Below are positions 25,315 through 32,618 of a stretch of DNA of 32,618 nt, piece by piece; position 1 is the first letter of the stretch, and each line of letters opens with the position of its first letter. A program made the position numbers and the translations under genes. Origin of the DNA: CAYWBI01 sp964456445 (GTDB lineage: Bacteria; Calditrichota; Calditrichia; Calditrichales; J004); assembly GCA_964456445.1 (NCBI GenBank), contig CAYWBI010000021.1, forward strand, positions 1-32,618, given 5' to 3'. The notes beneath the pieces are model-generated. The model made no database searches, was not told the DNA's origin, and was given only the letters and a program-made list of their open reading frames with translations.

Positions 25315-27285
25315 TTATTTGTTTTTTTGGGCGGTCAGCGCTTGTTGCACCAAATAGTATCCCCAAATAACACAGGATGCCGATGGCGTATAATCCGGGA
25401 TCCCCGCAAAGTCGGGATCTTTTGCATTTACCACCGCTTCAGGTAAATAACCCAGTAAGCCTTCATCAACCAGCCCCAGTAAGGGTTGAAAATATTTTTT
25501 AATGCTTTTTGCCTTTAGGGCCGGATTATCGTTCCATTTGAGAGCGGCGCTTATGTACAGGCCAACGCTCCATGGCCAAATGGAGTTTGTATAGAACATG
25601 CTGGATTTACGGTGAGGCATATTTTGCATATTCTTGTCTGTGTTGAAAATTGCAACTTTTAAACCATAAGGCGTCAAAAGTTCTTTATCGATTTGTTTAA
25701 GCCTGTTTTGTGCCAACTCCTTGCCAAGCGGTGTAAATGGCAGGGCCAGGGGTACAATTTGATTTATCCTGAAGTCGGTGTTCCTTCCATCCTTATTGCT
25801 AAAATCCACACAGCCATCCGCATAAAACATATCCATAAATGATTTTGCTGTATTATCCGCCTGCTTTGCTAATTTTGCCGCTGCCCTCTTTTTGCCAAGT
25901 TGTAAATACAATTGGTTCATAACCATTAAGGCGCTGTACCATAAGGCATTTATTTCAATCATCTTTCCATAACGCAGTACAGTATCCTTTTCTTCGCCCT
26001 TTAAAGGAATCCAGCTTACACTTGTGCTTTTGTCACCAGCAAATATAAGTCCATCACGGTCCATATAAATATTGTAAGACGTTCCTTTTTCAAAATGTTC
26101 ACAAATTGAACGAAAGCTTTCCAGAATCTCATCATTAAAAAACCCAATATCTTTAGTCAATAAAAAATATTGAAATCCGATATTGATAAGCCACAAACTT
26201 AAATCAGCCGCGCAAAAATGCGAATTTCTGCGTTTTAAAGGGGAATGTACGGGTAATAGACCGTTTACAAGTTGTTTTGTGATGGTCTTGAAAATATTTT
26301 TAAAATCATTGTAGTCATCTTTGATAAAAAACATTCCGGGCAAAGAGAACAACATGTCCCTTGTGGTATAAAGATTTTCGAGATGGGAAACGGAAACCAA
26401 TAAATTGTTTTTTTGTACGGATAAGGCATCTTTTAGAGAAGCGCTTAAAACAGATAGTTGTGGGTGTTTTTTAAAATAAAATTCGTTTGGGCCGGTACGA
26501 TGTTCCTTTTCCCTGAGGTATAGACTTTCATAATTAAGATGTTTTATGTCCAGTTCCTGTGAAGATACATATAAATCCAAATATTGATAAGGCTCCAATG
26601 TCACCTGGAAAAACCCCGGATTGAACAGATTTTCGATCTGGGTACCATAACGCGCCCGGTCTTGTTTATAGATGAAGTTTTTATACCATAAATTTGCGGA
26701 GACATATTCGCCACGGTTAAAATATATATACAGCTCCGGCAATTCATGTTTTAATGCCCACCGAACAAAATGATGCCCAACATAGCTGTCAGTATTCAAC
26801 CCGCGCATTTCATGCGCCAGTTCATTTGAATAGCGTTCGGCCAAAAATGGTTTTATAATCAAATTAATCGGCATAACCTTGTTCTTTAGTTCATAACGTA
26901 CAAGGAGAATTGGCTGGTCCTTTAGCAGAAAAATTGTTTTTTGGAGGATATGGCCCTGAACATTAAACGTTGAACATGGAAATGGATTTTTTTCAAAAGA
27001 CTCTAAATACTGGTAACCGGCAGGAAAAACACCACTTTGATATTCATTGGTCGAAATCTCATTTAGCTTATTATCTATAAAAATGGATTCTTCAAATTTT
27101 GAAAGTAAAACAACATGTTTTTGCAGAGTTGGATCAGGTACAACAAACAATCCATGTTCGCGTCTGGTATTCATGCCGAGGGCGGTGGAGGCCGAGTAGA
27201 TATCTAAATTGTTGTTTTCCATCCATTCGATTTGAGAAGCGGCGTCTAAATTATGCAGGGTTTCCATTCCCAATTTGGTACTCAT
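25315..27285 (-). CDS. Glycogen debranching enzyme-like protein (amylo-alpha-1,6-glucosidase family)
   Basis: The 656 residues match the two-domain bacterial debranching form: an N-terminal beta domain (1-270) with YSASTALGMNTRREHGLFVV, like the NGLGGYASGT...TRRYHGLLVA block, and a C-terminal alpha/alpha barrel (about 290-650). The barrel has family blocks AADLSLWLIN (Asp361), FAGDKSTSVSWI, GKMIEINALWYSAL, INQIVPLALPFTPL, SIWPWSVGLYISAAL and LPEAVVN (Glu616). Asp361 and Glu616 are at the positions of the expected acid pair. Some barrel blocks are diverged: FYTNSIWPW stands where relatives read about YHxGTVWPW. It lacks the glucanotransferase domain of eukaryotic enzymes, as expected for bacteria. 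It follows the STAS gene by 54 bases. Storage-glucan breakdown is the likely role, but another alpha-glucan cannot be excluded. Confidence 0.82.
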   Translation of the reverse strand: MSTKLGMETLHNLDAASQIEWMENNNLDIYSASTALGMNTRREHGLFVVPDPTLQKHVVLLSKFEESIFIDNKLNEISTNEYQSGVFPAGYQYLESFEKNPFPCSTFNVQGHILQKTIFLLKDQPILLVRYELKNKVMPINLIIKPFLAERYSNELAHEMRGLNTDSYVGHHFVRWALKHELPELYIYFNRGEYVSANLWYKNFIYKQDRARYGTQIENLFNPGFFQVTLEPYQYLDLYVSSQELDIKHLNYESLYLREKEHRTGPNEFYFKKHPQLSVLSASLKDALSVQKNNLLVSVSHLENLYTTRDMLFSLPGMFFIKDDYNDFKNIFKTITKQLVNGLLPVHSPLKRRNSHFCAADLSLWLINIGFQYFLLTKDIGFFNDEILESFRSICEHFEKGTSYNIYMDRDGLIFAGDKSTSVSWIPLKGEEKDTVLRYGKMIEINALWYSALMVMNQLYLQLGKKRAAAKLAKQADNTAKSFMDMFYADGCVDFSNKDGRNTDFRINQIVPLALPFTPLGKELAQNRLKQIDKELLTPYGLKVAIFNTDKNMQNMPHRKSSMFYTNSIWPWSVGLYISAALKWNDNPALKAKSIKKYFQPLLGLVDEGLLGYLPEAVVNAKDPDFAGIPDYTPSASCVIWGYYLVQQALTAQKNK

Positions 27286-27339
27286 GCGTGAATATCCTAA
27301 TAATCTGTTTGAGGTAAGAAAGAAATTTGCTGATGCTTT

Positions 27340-27681
27340 TTATTCATTAAAGCTATTGAGGGCCTCTTCTTCATTGTCAAAAATATCAAAAATCCGATAA
27401 AGACGCGTCAACTCAAACATGGCACGGACAGGCGCCTGCAAACCAACTATTTTTAAATCCCCGCCTTTCATTGTGGCCTTTTTTAAGCCGGCAACCAGGG
27501 CCCCTAAAAAGGAACTGTCCACAAAATCGGATTTCGACAAATCCACTAACACGCTTTGATTACCAGCATCAATTTTATCAAGTAATTGCTCTTTTAATTT
27601 GCTCGAAATTTCAACGGTTGCCCTCTGTTCTTCTATGGTCACAACCAGCACACCTTTTTTTTCATTAAAAGAAAAACTCAT
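27340..27681 (-). CDS. STAS-domain anti-sigma-factor antagonist
   Basis: A 113-residue single STAS domain of the SpoIIAA/RsbV type. The core reads VLVDLSKSDFVDSSFLGALVAGLKKA, with Ser56 after Asp55 at the phosphorylation position. It is followed by KIVGLQAPVRAMFELTRLYRIFDIFD, typical of the last strand and helix. In partner switching such proteins are phosphorylated by an HPK-like anti-sigma factor and reactivated by a PP2C phosphatase such as the one at 17632-19833. No anti-sigma kinase gene is in the window. The usual Gly after DSS is Phe58, a modest variation. GGAG stands 6 bases before the ATG. Confidence 0.92.
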   Translation of the reverse strand: MSFSFNEKKGVLVVTIEEQRATVEISSKLKEQLLDKIDAGNQSVLVDLSKSDFVDSSFLGALVAGLKKATMKGGDLKIVGLQAPVRAMFELTRLYRIFDIFDNEEEALNSFNE

Positions 27682-27822
27682 TTTCCACTCCCGGATAGTA
27701 TTATGTATTTTGCCTATAATCGGTGACTCTTTGAAAAATTAAACTATTTTTAGTGATAAAGCTGAAATTGGACATACCATTAGGGGCAAAAGCCTAAACG
27801 GCTAAAATTCTATGGTAAATGT

Positions 27823-27838
27823 AACCGGCATTCCGGTT
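27823..27838 (-). terminator. Hairpin after the epimerase gene, weak terminator candidate
   Basis: AACCGG (27823-27828) and CCGGTT (27833-27838) form a perfect 6-bp stem with a 4-base loop, about 90 bases beyond the epimerase stop on the minus strand. It is followed by ACATTT, with no T-run. It is the best candidate for ending the aroF-to-epimerase transcript before the STAS gene. An 8-bp inverted repeat TTAGGACC/GGTCCTAA (27861-27868 and 27923-27930) straddles the stop as well. Confidence 0.3.
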
Positions 27839-27926
27839 TCCCATCTTTAATATGACTAAATTAGGACCACTCTGTCTAACCGTAAATTTCCAGCAATACA
27901 TTAAAAGATAAAACAATTATTCGGTC

Positions 27927-28826
27927 CTAAAGCATCCTGGCTAAAAAATACAATGGGTCACCCGGAACGGGAATTTTAAAAGTGTTTTTAAACCGTTCCA
28001 TGGAAGCAACAAATTTTACCACTTCTACCGAGCGGGCCGGCAAAATATTGACCTGGCATTCCGTTGATGCCAATTGTTTGATCTCCCGTGCCAGTTCAAA
28101 CAAGCTCGTTCCCTTCCCTGAGCCAACGTTTACGGGGCCGTTTAAAATACCTGTATTGGCACGGGCATCCAATAAGGCACTTACGATCACTTCAATCGAG
28201 ATAAAATCAATCAGCTGTTCCCCGCCAAAAATATTTATGTCTTCGCCGCTTCGGGCGCTTTGTATAAAAATTGGGATTACCCGGTCAAAATCACGTGGGC
28301 CATATACATTGGCAAAGCGGAAAATCGCCGTTTCCATCCCATACATGGAGGCAAAAACCTGACAATATTTCTCACCGGCCACCTTGCTTGCCCCGTAAGA
28401 ATTTTTTGCATTAAGCGGATGATCTTCCCTTACCGGCATTTTTAAGGCTTCACCATAACTTTCCCTGGACGAGCTAAAAATGAAACGCCGTATATTGGCA
28501 TCCTTGGCTGCTTTAAGCACATTATAAGTTCCGACCACATTGGTGTTAAATGAGTAGTCTAAGTCCTTTACTGCTCCCATCACATTGGATTGAGCGGCAA
28601 GATGATATACATAGTCACAGCCCTTAACGGCATCTTTACAGGTATGGAAATCCCGGATATCACCCTGGATAAATGTGAACCGCTCAGAAGAAAAGTGATC
28701 GCTAAGATTGGCTTTTTTTCCCCTGAAAAGATTGTCCAGAACAACAACATCCGTGCCTTCGGCCATCAATTTATCAACAAGATGGCTGCCGATAAATCCG
28801 CCCCCCCCGGTGACCAATACTTTCAT
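27927..28826 (-). CDS. NAD-dependent NDP-sugar epimerase/dehydratase (extended SDR)
   Basis: A 299-residue extended short-chain dehydrogenase. The NAD motif is TGGGGFIGSH (6-15) with Asp31 at the end of the second strand. HLAAQSN, the catalytic Tyr144-xxx-Lys148 (YGASK) and RFANVYGPRD follow. The Ser position lies in FSSSRESYG (118-125). The closing substrate region GGEQLIDFISIEVIV is like UDP-glucose 4-epimerase relatives. The exact nucleotide sugar cannot be read. Codons 7-9 contain eight consecutive G (28801-28808 as C), a potential slippage site near the start. It follows the Gfo/Idh/MocA gene by 62 bases. Confidence 0.9.
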   Translation of the reverse strand: MKVLVTGGGGFIGSHLVDKLMAEGTDVVVLDNLFRGKKANLSDHFSSERFTFIQGDIRDFHTCKDAVKGCDYVYHLAAQSNVMGAVKDLDYSFNTNVVGTYNVLKAAKDANIRRFIFSSSRESYGEALKMPVREDHPLNAKNSYGASKVAGEKYCQVFASMYGMETAIFRFANVYGPRDFDRVIPIFIQSARSGEDINIFGGEQLIDFISIEVIVSALLDARANTGILNGPVNVGSGKGTSLFELAREIKQLASTECQVNILPARSVEVVKFVASMERFKNTFKIPVPGDPLYFLARML

Positions 28827-28888
28827 TTGTTTCCCGTTCGAAATTAAAAAGAATTATCCTCAGATTTCCATAGACTCATTGGTTTACG

Positions 28889-29902
28889 TCAGGAAAACAA
28901 AATCTCTTCGCCTCTTTTTGCCGATTCATAAAGGGCTTCAACAATACGCATAATTTTTATTGCATCGGCAATGGACGAATGGTTCGGCTCTTCCCCCCGG
29001 ACCGTCTTTACCAAATTGTTGATCTGTTCTTTATATGCCGTTTTAAAAAAATCGGTATTTTGATCAATATCAAGTGGGGACACATTTACCAGGTTGCCAT
29101 ACAAGGTTTTGTTTACGCGCAATGGATTTAATTTTGCCGCGCCCATTTTACCAAAGACATGTGTATAAACCGTGTCTTTTTTTAAGAACATACGCCAACT
29201 GATTTCAACCGTTATTGTCATACCGGACTTCATTTCGATAATGGCAAGGGCCGCATCTTCCACATCTATGTCCGGGTTCAAATTATAATCGTACAGACGA
29301 ACTTTTTTTATCTCCGGGAAGTCCATAATAAAATACACCAGGTCGAGCAAGGGGATGCCCATGTCCATTAACACCCCGCCGCCGGATGATTTTTTCTCTG
29401 AATGCCAACTTGCCATATCCCTTTTGTTCCAGCGTTTAAGCCAGCCGGTCTTGATATAAAAAATTTCACCCAACTCGCCTTTTTGGATAAATTCCTTTAA
29501 AATTTTAACATCAGAGCGGAAGCGGTTTTGCATACCGACCATAACCGAAAGTTTACCTTTTTTGGCCTGGGCCTCAAGCTTTTCGGCATCATTTAGTTTT
29601 AGCGCTACAGGTTTTTCGACAAAAACATGCACGCCTTTTTTTAAGGCCATATATGCCATGGGATAATGGAACACGCTCGGCGTGCTTATAACTAATGCGT
29701 CGAGGTTCTCATTATTCAGCATCTTATCGTACACATAATACCATTTGGGAATATTAAATTTTGCCGTAAGTGATTTCATTTTACCATCGTCGGTATCACA
29801 TACGGCCACAAGATCAATATCCGGATGCCTGGCCAGTATAGGCAGGTGGGCCACCTGGGCAATACTGCCGGCCCCAACCAATCCGACTCTCAGTTTTTCC
29901 AT
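28889..29902 (-). CDS. Gfo/Idh/MocA-family oxidoreductase
   Basis: A 337-residue NAD(P)-dependent oxidoreductase. The Rossmann motif VGLVGAGSIAQVAHLP is N-terminal. The family-defining VFVEKPVALKLNDAE holds the catalytic Lys. GVLMDMGIPLLDLVYFI and IEMKSGMTITVEISW lie in the alpha/beta substrate domain. AAGGAG stands about 7 bases before the ATG, only 3 bases after the tyrA stop, so the two are co-transcribed. With the epimerase next to it, a sugar or cyclitol substrate is the simplest guess. The aromatic-pathway neighbours do not define one. Confidence 0.9.
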   Translation of the reverse strand: MEKLRVGLVGAGSIAQVAHLPILARHPDIDLVAVCDTDDGKMKSLTAKFNIPKWYYVYDKMLNNENLDALVISTPSVFHYPMAYMALKKGVHVFVEKPVALKLNDAEKLEAQAKKGKLSVMVGMQNRFRSDVKILKEFIQKGELGEIFYIKTGWLKRWNKRDMASWHSEKKSSGGGVLMDMGIPLLDLVYFIMDFPEIKKVRLYDYNLNPDIDVEDAALAIIEMKSGMTITVEISWRMFLKKDTVYTHVFGKMGAAKLNPLRVNKTLYGNLVNVSPLDIDQNTDFFKTAYKEQINNLVKTVRGEEPNHSSIADAIKIMRIVEALYESAKRGEEILFS

Positions 29903-29905
29903 CGG

Positions 29906-30976
29906 TTACTCCTTTAAAAACGCTTTATATTGAATTGATTCAAGAATTGTGATTGCCTGTTCGGCATGCTTTTCAGAATCGAAAGATAATCTAAAAACTC
30001 CACCTTCTTTTTCACGAATTTTTAACAATTCGATGTCACGGATATCTATGCCCTTTTCAAATAAAGCATTGGCAATTTTGGCGATGACGCCCTTTTCATC
30101 GTTTACATAAACAAGAACGTCCGTCAATGGCGAGAGGAAGCCTTTACCCTGCCGTGGAATATTTGAACGGTAATCATTCGCCTTGCTAAAATTTTTTTCC
30201 AAATCGGCCAATGATTTTTTACTTAAACGCAATTGGGCAATAAAGGTATCGATGGCATCCAGGATGTTTTTTGAATTGGTATCGGCAATTGGCTGCCACA
30301 TATCCGATGAGCTGGATGCAATACGTGTGAGGTCCCTAAAACCACCGGCAGCCAGCGGGAAACAAGGGAACACACTTGAATTTTTTTCGCCGACCGTGTT
30401 TACAAGCGCCGTGGCGATCATCTGCGGCAGATGGGAAATATACGCCATCACCTTGTCATGTCGCTCTGGATTTATGATAAATACCCGGGATTTAATTTTT
30501 CCAAGCAAATCCGTCAGTTTTTTAAAACGCGTCAAGGGCACATCGTCCTGTGGCGTTAAAACATATACCGCATTTTCATACATCAAAGGATTGGCCGCTT
30601 TCATGCCGCTTTTTTCCGCACCGGTCATTGGGTGCCCGCCAATATAACAGCCACTAAAATGAATACGCCTGGCCATCAGAGACAATTCGGCCTTGGTACT
30701 GCCTAAATCACTAACGATTGTGCCACTACCTACGATGCCATTTAATTCTGACAACTGTTTGCGGATAATATCTATAGGTGTGGCTAAAAATATTATTTCG
30801 CTGTTTTTACACTCCAGTGGCCAGGCTATAATTTCATCGATAAGTTTTTCGCGCAGGGCAAGTTGTTCCACTTCTGGAAAATCATGACCGGCGATAACGA
30901 TGTCCGGGATTTCATTGCGCAACGCCAGGGCCAATGAAGCGCCCATTGCCCCCAGACCGGAAATAACAATTTTCAT
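29906..30976 (-). CDS. tyrA: Prephenate dehydrogenase with C-terminal ACT domain
   Basis: TyrA oxidatively decarboxylates prephenate to 4-hydroxyphenylpyruvate on the way to tyrosine. The 356 residues comprise an NAD(P) domain with GLGAMGASLALAL (7-19), the substrate block GGHPMTGAEKSGM, a helical dimer domain with ISHLPQMIATALVN and GGFRDLTRIASSSSDMW, and an ACT domain (about 285-350) with VLVYVNDEKGVIAKIANALFEKGIDI. The ACT domain suggests feedback control by an aromatic amino acid. It follows aroF by 5 bases and precedes the oxidoreductase gene by 3. Confidence 0.94.
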   Translation of the reverse strand: MKIVISGLGAMGASLALALRNEIPDIVIAGHDFPEVEQLALREKLIDEIIAWPLECKNSEIIFLATPIDIIRKQLSELNGIVGSGTIVSDLGSTKAELSLMARRIHFSGCYIGGHPMTGAEKSGMKAANPLMYENAVYVLTPQDDVPLTRFKKLTDLLGKIKSRVFIINPERHDKVMAYISHLPQMIATALVNTVGEKNSSVFPCFPLAAGGFRDLTRIASSSSDMWQPIADTNSKNILDAIDTFIAQLRLSKKSLADLEKNFSKANDYRSNIPRQGKGFLSPLTDVLVYVNDEKGVIAKIANALFEKGIDIRDIELLKIREKEGGVFRLSFDSEKHAEQAITILESIQYKAFLKE

Positions 30977-30981
30977 ATGGA

Positions 30982-32013
30982 TTATTCTGATGTTCCATTT
31001 GCAACCTTACGGCCTATTACCTCGGCGATGGCCCGCACTTCGTCCATTAAACCTTTAAATTGTTCCGGATACAGGGATTGTGCCCCATCGGACAAAGCAT
31101 GGTCCGGGTCATCATGAACTTCGATCATCAGACCCTGTGCCCCCGCTGCAACAGATGCCCTGGCCATTGGCAACACTTTGTCCCGGATACCCGTACCATG
31201 GGAAGGATCGGCAAAGATCGGTAAATGACTTAATTTCTGAATAATGGGTATTGCGCTTACATCCAGGGTATTGCGTGTATAGGTTTCAAAGGTACGGATG
31301 CCACGTTCACAAAATATGACCTTGTTGTTACCACCCGCCAGGATGTACTCGGCAGACATTAGCCACTCTTTTATTGTAGCGGCAATCCCCCGTTTTAAAA
31401 AGATTGTTTTCCTGGCCTTGCCCAGAGCTTTTAAAAAGGTAAAATTCTGCATATTTCGGGCGCCGACCTGGATGATGTCCGTATATTGCTCAACAAGTTC
31501 AATTTGATCTTTATCCATCACCTCTGTTATCATAAGCAAATTGTTTTTATCCGCGGCATCGCGCATATACTTGAGCCCTTCTTCACCAAGCCCCTGGAAG
31601 GAATATGGCGATGTTCGTGGTTTGAATGCGCCCCCCCTAAGAATTTTTGCACCTGCGGCGGCTACCTGTTCGGCGATACGCATTATTTGCTCCCGGGATT
31701 CTATTGAGCAGGGACCGGCCATCACAACCGTTTCATTTCCACCGATTTCCACATCTTTTATACGAATAATTGTGTTATCTTTTTTAAATTCGCGGCTGAC
31801 AAGTTTATAGGGCGCTGTAATCCGATAGGCATCAATGACATGTTCATAGACCTGAAAACTTCGGGGGTCTAAAGTAGATGTATCACCAATAACACCAAGA
31901 ATGGTATGGTCAACTCCGGTGGAGCGATGAATATCGAACCCTCTTTCATCCAATACAGAAATGATATCTTCGATATCTTTCTCTTTACTTTCCTTGGACA
32001 TGATAATTACCAT
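30982..32013 (-). CDS. aroF: DAHP synthase (class I beta, ferredoxin-like regulatory domain)
   Basis: This enzyme makes DAHP from erythrose 4-phosphate and phosphoenolpyruvate, the entry to the shikimate pathway. The 343 residues start with an ACT/ferredoxin-like regulatory domain (1-70) as in the Thermotoga type. A TIM barrel follows, with MAGPCSIESREQ (metal-site Cys102), LRGGAFKPRTSPYSFQGLG, IQVGARNMQNFTFL, LKRGIAATIKEWL, CERGIRTFE and FADPSHGTGIRDKV. AAGGAG stands about 6 bases before the ATG. The start keeps MVIIM, like relatives that begin MIIVM. It leads the aroF-tyrA run and belongs to the same superfamily as the KdsA in this window. Seven consecutive C (31631-31637) lie within it. 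Confidence 0.96.
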   Translation of the reverse strand: MVIIMSKESKEKDIEDIISVLDERGFDIHRSTGVDHTILGVIGDTSTLDPRSFQVYEHVIDAYRITAPYKLVSREFKKDNTIIRIKDVEIGGNETVVMAGPCSIESREQIMRIAEQVAAAGAKILRGGAFKPRTSPYSFQGLGEEGLKYMRDAADKNNLLMITEVMDKDQIELVEQYTDIIQVGARNMQNFTFLKALGKARKTIFLKRGIAATIKEWLMSAEYILAGGNNKVIFCERGIRTFETYTRNTLDVSAIPIIQKLSHLPIFADPSHGTGIRDKVLPMARASVAAGAQGLMIEVHDDPDHALSDGAQSLYPEQFKGLMDEVRAIAEVIGRKVANGTSE

Positions 32014-32057
32014 GCTGTACTCCTTTTATACATTATTTTAAAATAGATTTATATAAA

Positions 32058-32495
32058 TTATATATCCTGCCCCGCAGTATTTCTAACTTTGTCCAAATAT
32101 GATTGCAAGATATTTACTGCTGCCACCTGGTCTATTATGTCCCTGTGTTTACTGGCCTTTTTCCCCGATGCACGCAACTGCTGTTCAGCGAGCCTGGTTG
32201 TTAACCGTTCATCCATTTTGCTTATTGGCACATCTAATTGTGTGCATAAAACATCAATCAGTTCCAGGACCCGCACCGTTTGCTGCGAATTGGTCCCTTT
32301 TAACGTATAGGGAACGCCAACTACCAGCCGCCCGATATCTTCTGTGTGGATGAGTTGTTTTATTTCGAATATGAAATCTTCGATGGATTTCCATTGAATG
32401 GTTTTGAAGGGATGGGCAAATAACATTAATTTATCGCTAATGGCGACGCCGGTACGTACCTGACCAATATCAAGCGCCAAAATTCTTTGAATCAT
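32058..32495 (-). CDS. ruvX: Holliday junction resolvase-like RuvX (YqgF)
   Basis: A 145-residue RNase H-fold nuclease, linked to 16S rRNA 5'-end maturation and possibly Holliday junction resolution. LALDIGQVRTGVAISD carries Asp9. VVGVPYTLKGTNSQQTVRV follows. MDERLTT holds Glu96, and IIDQVAAVNIL holds Asp122, so the acidic triad is complete. The aroF gene begins 44 bases downstream. Confidence 0.93.
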   Translation of the reverse strand: MIQRILALDIGQVRTGVAISDKLMLFAHPFKTIQWKSIEDFIFEIKQLIHTEDIGRLVVGVPYTLKGTNSQQTVRVLELIDVLCTQLDVPISKMDERLTTRLAEQQLRASGKKASKHRDIIDQVAAVNILQSYLDKVRNTAGQDI

Positions 32496-32618
32496 TTGGT
32501 TTCAGCCCCCCGGGCGGGATGGAAAACTTTGTAAATCTGGCCGATGACATATTCCCGGCCATGTTAGACTAAATATAAAATTAATATACTATACAATGCG
32601 AGAAAAAGCGGTTGTCCC
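32496..32618. other. Right flank, divergent region with possible plus-strand gene start
   Basis: An inverted repeat TGGCCG/CGGCCA (32538-32543 and 32556-32561) lies upstream of ruvX. AT-rich sequence with TATACT at 32585-32590 precedes an ATG at 32596 that reads on to the end (MREKAVVP). This may be the beginning of a plus-strand gene, but too little is visible. No other gene is seen. Confidence 0.2.

Noticed and set aside
1..32618. tRNA, rRNA, CRISPR array, transposase or prophage genes
   Set aside because: None could be recognised. Gaps are short, and no regularly spaced repeats or integrase/transposase motifs were seen.

Overview
The window reads as chromosomal DNA from a Gram-negative, lipopolysaccharide-making bacterium. 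It carries Kdo synthesis genes (kdsD, kdsC, kdsA), the Lpt export genes (lptC, an LptA/OstA-like gene, lptB), the MlaE/MlaF lipid transporter pair, several lipoproteins and a large outer-membrane protein. DNA that looks moderately AT-rich by eye, frequent weak or absent Shine-Dalgarno sites, LptC built as a lipoprotein, and a peptidase-propeller-barrel surface protein all suggest the Fibrobacteres-Chlorobi-Bacteroidetes side of the tree. Calditrichota- or Marinimicrobia-like lineages would fit. This placement is an inference, because no rRNA is present. Nearly all genes lie on the minus strand. Only three good genes are on the plus strand: a HicB/HicA-like fusion, rsmE and a small lipoprotein.

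Layout from left to right. Positions 211-2924 hold miaA and mutL, translationally coupled. Positions 3031-4602 hold an NhaD/ion-transporter-superfamily antiporter, followed by a hairpin terminator. Positions 4802-8443 hold a low-molecular-weight phosphatase-like protein without its catalytic Cys and a large hybrid sensor kinase without its phosphoacceptor His. Positions 8649-9089 hold the HicB/HicA-like fusion, behind a near-consensus promoter. Positions 9086-16348 form a dense Kdo/LPS-transport block in the order kdsA, kdsC, CsgG-like, thioredoxin-like lipoprotein, Ig-like lipoprotein, kdsD, lptC, ostA, lptB. The genes from the CsgG-like gene to lptB overlap or abut. Positions 16568-17272 hold rsmE, followed by a 359-base gap with no gene.

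Positions 17632-19833 hold a receiver-PAS-GAF-PP2C (SpoIIE-type) phosphatase. Positions 20008-21543 hold mlaF and mlaE. Positions 21592-24651 hold the metallopeptidase, beta-propeller and beta-barrel fusion. Positions 24927-25283 hold a small lipoprotein. Positions 25315-27681 hold a glycogen-debranching-enzyme-like protein and a STAS anti-sigma-factor antagonist. Positions 27927-32013 form an operon-like run of aroF, tyrA, a Gfo/Idh/MocA oxidoreductase and an NDP-sugar epimerase/dehydratase. ruvX lies at 32058-32495.

The functional core is envelope biogenesis: Kdo made by KdsD/KdsA/KdsC, LPS exported by Lpt, and phospholipids moved by Mla. A partner-switching pair (PP2C plus STAS) may be linked to it. 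The most striking theme is loss of catalytic residues in otherwise well-preserved proteins. The cases are the MutL endonuclease site, the LMW phosphatase P-loop, the histidine kinase H-box, the HicA-like His and the thioredoxin CXXC. No mobile element, CRISPR array, tRNA or rRNA was seen.
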